A DNA stretch of 6,883 nt from an uncultured Porphyromonadaceae bacterium. Lineage in GTDB: Bacteria; Bacteroidota; Bacteroidia; Bacteroidales; CAMTPD01. Within the stretch, counting starts at the first letter, position 1. Each line of letters begins with the position of its first letter. Of the stretch, positions 6,377 through 6,883 are shown piece after piece. The position numbers were made by a program, and so were the translations under genes. The stretch lies in NCBI GenBank assembly GCA_947074265.1, contig CAMTPD010000073.1, positions 1 through 6,883 on the forward strand, written 5' to 3'. The notes beneath the pieces were generated by a model, which made no database searches, was not told the origin of the DNA, and saw nothing but the letters and a program-made list of their open reading frames with translations.

Positions 6377-6883
6377 ATGGAAAAACATCAGATAGCTTTA
6401 GTTGGGAAAGAGTTACTTCCTATTTATTATGGAGTGAAGAAGTTTGCACCAGATGTACTTCACCTTATTGTAACAGAGCAAACGAAGGGTAAAGTGGCTT
6501 TGATGAAACAATTGGTAGAGCCTGCTGTAAAATGTGTTGAATATGTTTGTGATGCGTTTAACGGTGTACATGTGGAGTCTATCTGTGAGTCTATTTGTAG
6601 AGAGGATGTTGAGGTAACTTACAATCTGACAGGTGGTACTAAACTAATGGCTTTTGCTGCGTTTCATATTGCCTTGCGTAATAGTTCAGAGGTTTTCTAT
6701 TTTACGCCGTCAAATGAGATTGTTGATTTAATTTCTTACGAGTCTAATCCCGTTGATATTAGTCTGTCCAATGATGAGATTATTCTTTTGAGTGGTAATA
6801 CAATTAAAACGAAGGAATTTGTTTCTGCCCTTACGGATGTAGATTTAGAGTCTTCGCGTTCTATAATGAATTTTATTCAATCT
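6377..6883 (+). CDS. Card1/Can2-like (DUF1887) CARF effector, N-terminal part (3'-truncated by window)
   Basis: An open frame runs from the ATG at 6377 to the right edge (169 codons, no stop). The start lies 1 base after the previous stop (TGATATG), as expected for a coupled gene. The N-terminus has short strands and helices typical of a CARF domain, IALVGKELLPIYYGVKKFAPDVLHLI (6-31), and the key motif NLTGGTKLMAFAA at 83-95 (NLTGG at 6623-6637). This is the nucleotide-binding signature of the DUF1887 group that includes Card1 and Can2. Known members carry a C-terminal PD-(D/E)xK nuclease that cuts DNA and/or RNA when cyclic tetra-adenylate binds. That part would lie beyond the window, so the effector domain is an expectation from the family. 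A different C-terminal domain remains possible, since NLTGG(N/T)K also occurs in other CARF proteins. Confidence 0.87.
   Translation, partial: MEKHQIALVGKELLPIYYGVKKFAPDVLHLIVTEQTKGKVALMKQLVEPAVKCVEYVCDAFNGVHVESICESICREDVEVTYNLTGGTKLMAFAAFHIALRNSSEVFYFTPSNEIVDLISYESNPVDISLSNDEIILLSGNTIKTKEFVSALTDVDLESSRSIMNFIQS

Overview
The window is the inside of a type III-A (Csm) CRISPR-Cas operon and the start of its accessory-effector module. All genes are on the + strand. The long AT-leaning genes, the lack of convincing Shine-Dalgarno sequences before nearly all starts, the A/T-rich start contexts and the style of the Csm1 and Csm3 proteins suggest a member of the Bacteroidota. That assignment is an inference; there is no rRNA or marker gene in the window.

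Layout. Bases 1-1400 hold the C-terminal part of csm1/cas10, cut by the left edge, with an intact GGDD cyclase motif. Then follow csm2 (1405-1920), csm3 (1949-2605), csm4 (2610-3617) and csm5 (3608-4708), which complete the crRNA-guided effector complex. Downstream are three genes expected to act on or respond to cyclic oligoadenylate: a CARF-HEPN ribonuclease of the DxTHG/TM1812 (Csx1/Csx2-like) type (4712-6010), a small 123-residue protein (6004-6375) resembling the small CRISPR-associated Rossmann-like proteins (Csx20/Csx16/Csx15 type), and the N-terminal CARF domain of a DUF1887/Card1(Can2)-like protein (6377-6883), cut by the right edge.

How the genes work together. Csm2-Csm5 with Cas10 bind crRNA and recognise target RNA. 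Csm3 keeps its catalytic Asp and should cut the target. The Cas10 palm keeps GGDD and should make cyclic oligoadenylates. Two CARF proteins would sense these: one carries a HEPN RNase motif, and the other belongs to a family whose C-terminus is a PD-(D/E)xK nuclease. The small protein between them is a plausible signal-degrading ring nuclease; this is the least settled and most interesting point in the window.

The genes are tightly packed. Spacings are +4, +28, +4, -10, +3, -7 and +1 bases, consistent with one transcript and translational coupling. There is no non-coding stretch over 28 bases, and no CRISPR array, cas6, cas1/cas2, tRNA, transposon, promoter or terminator could be identified.
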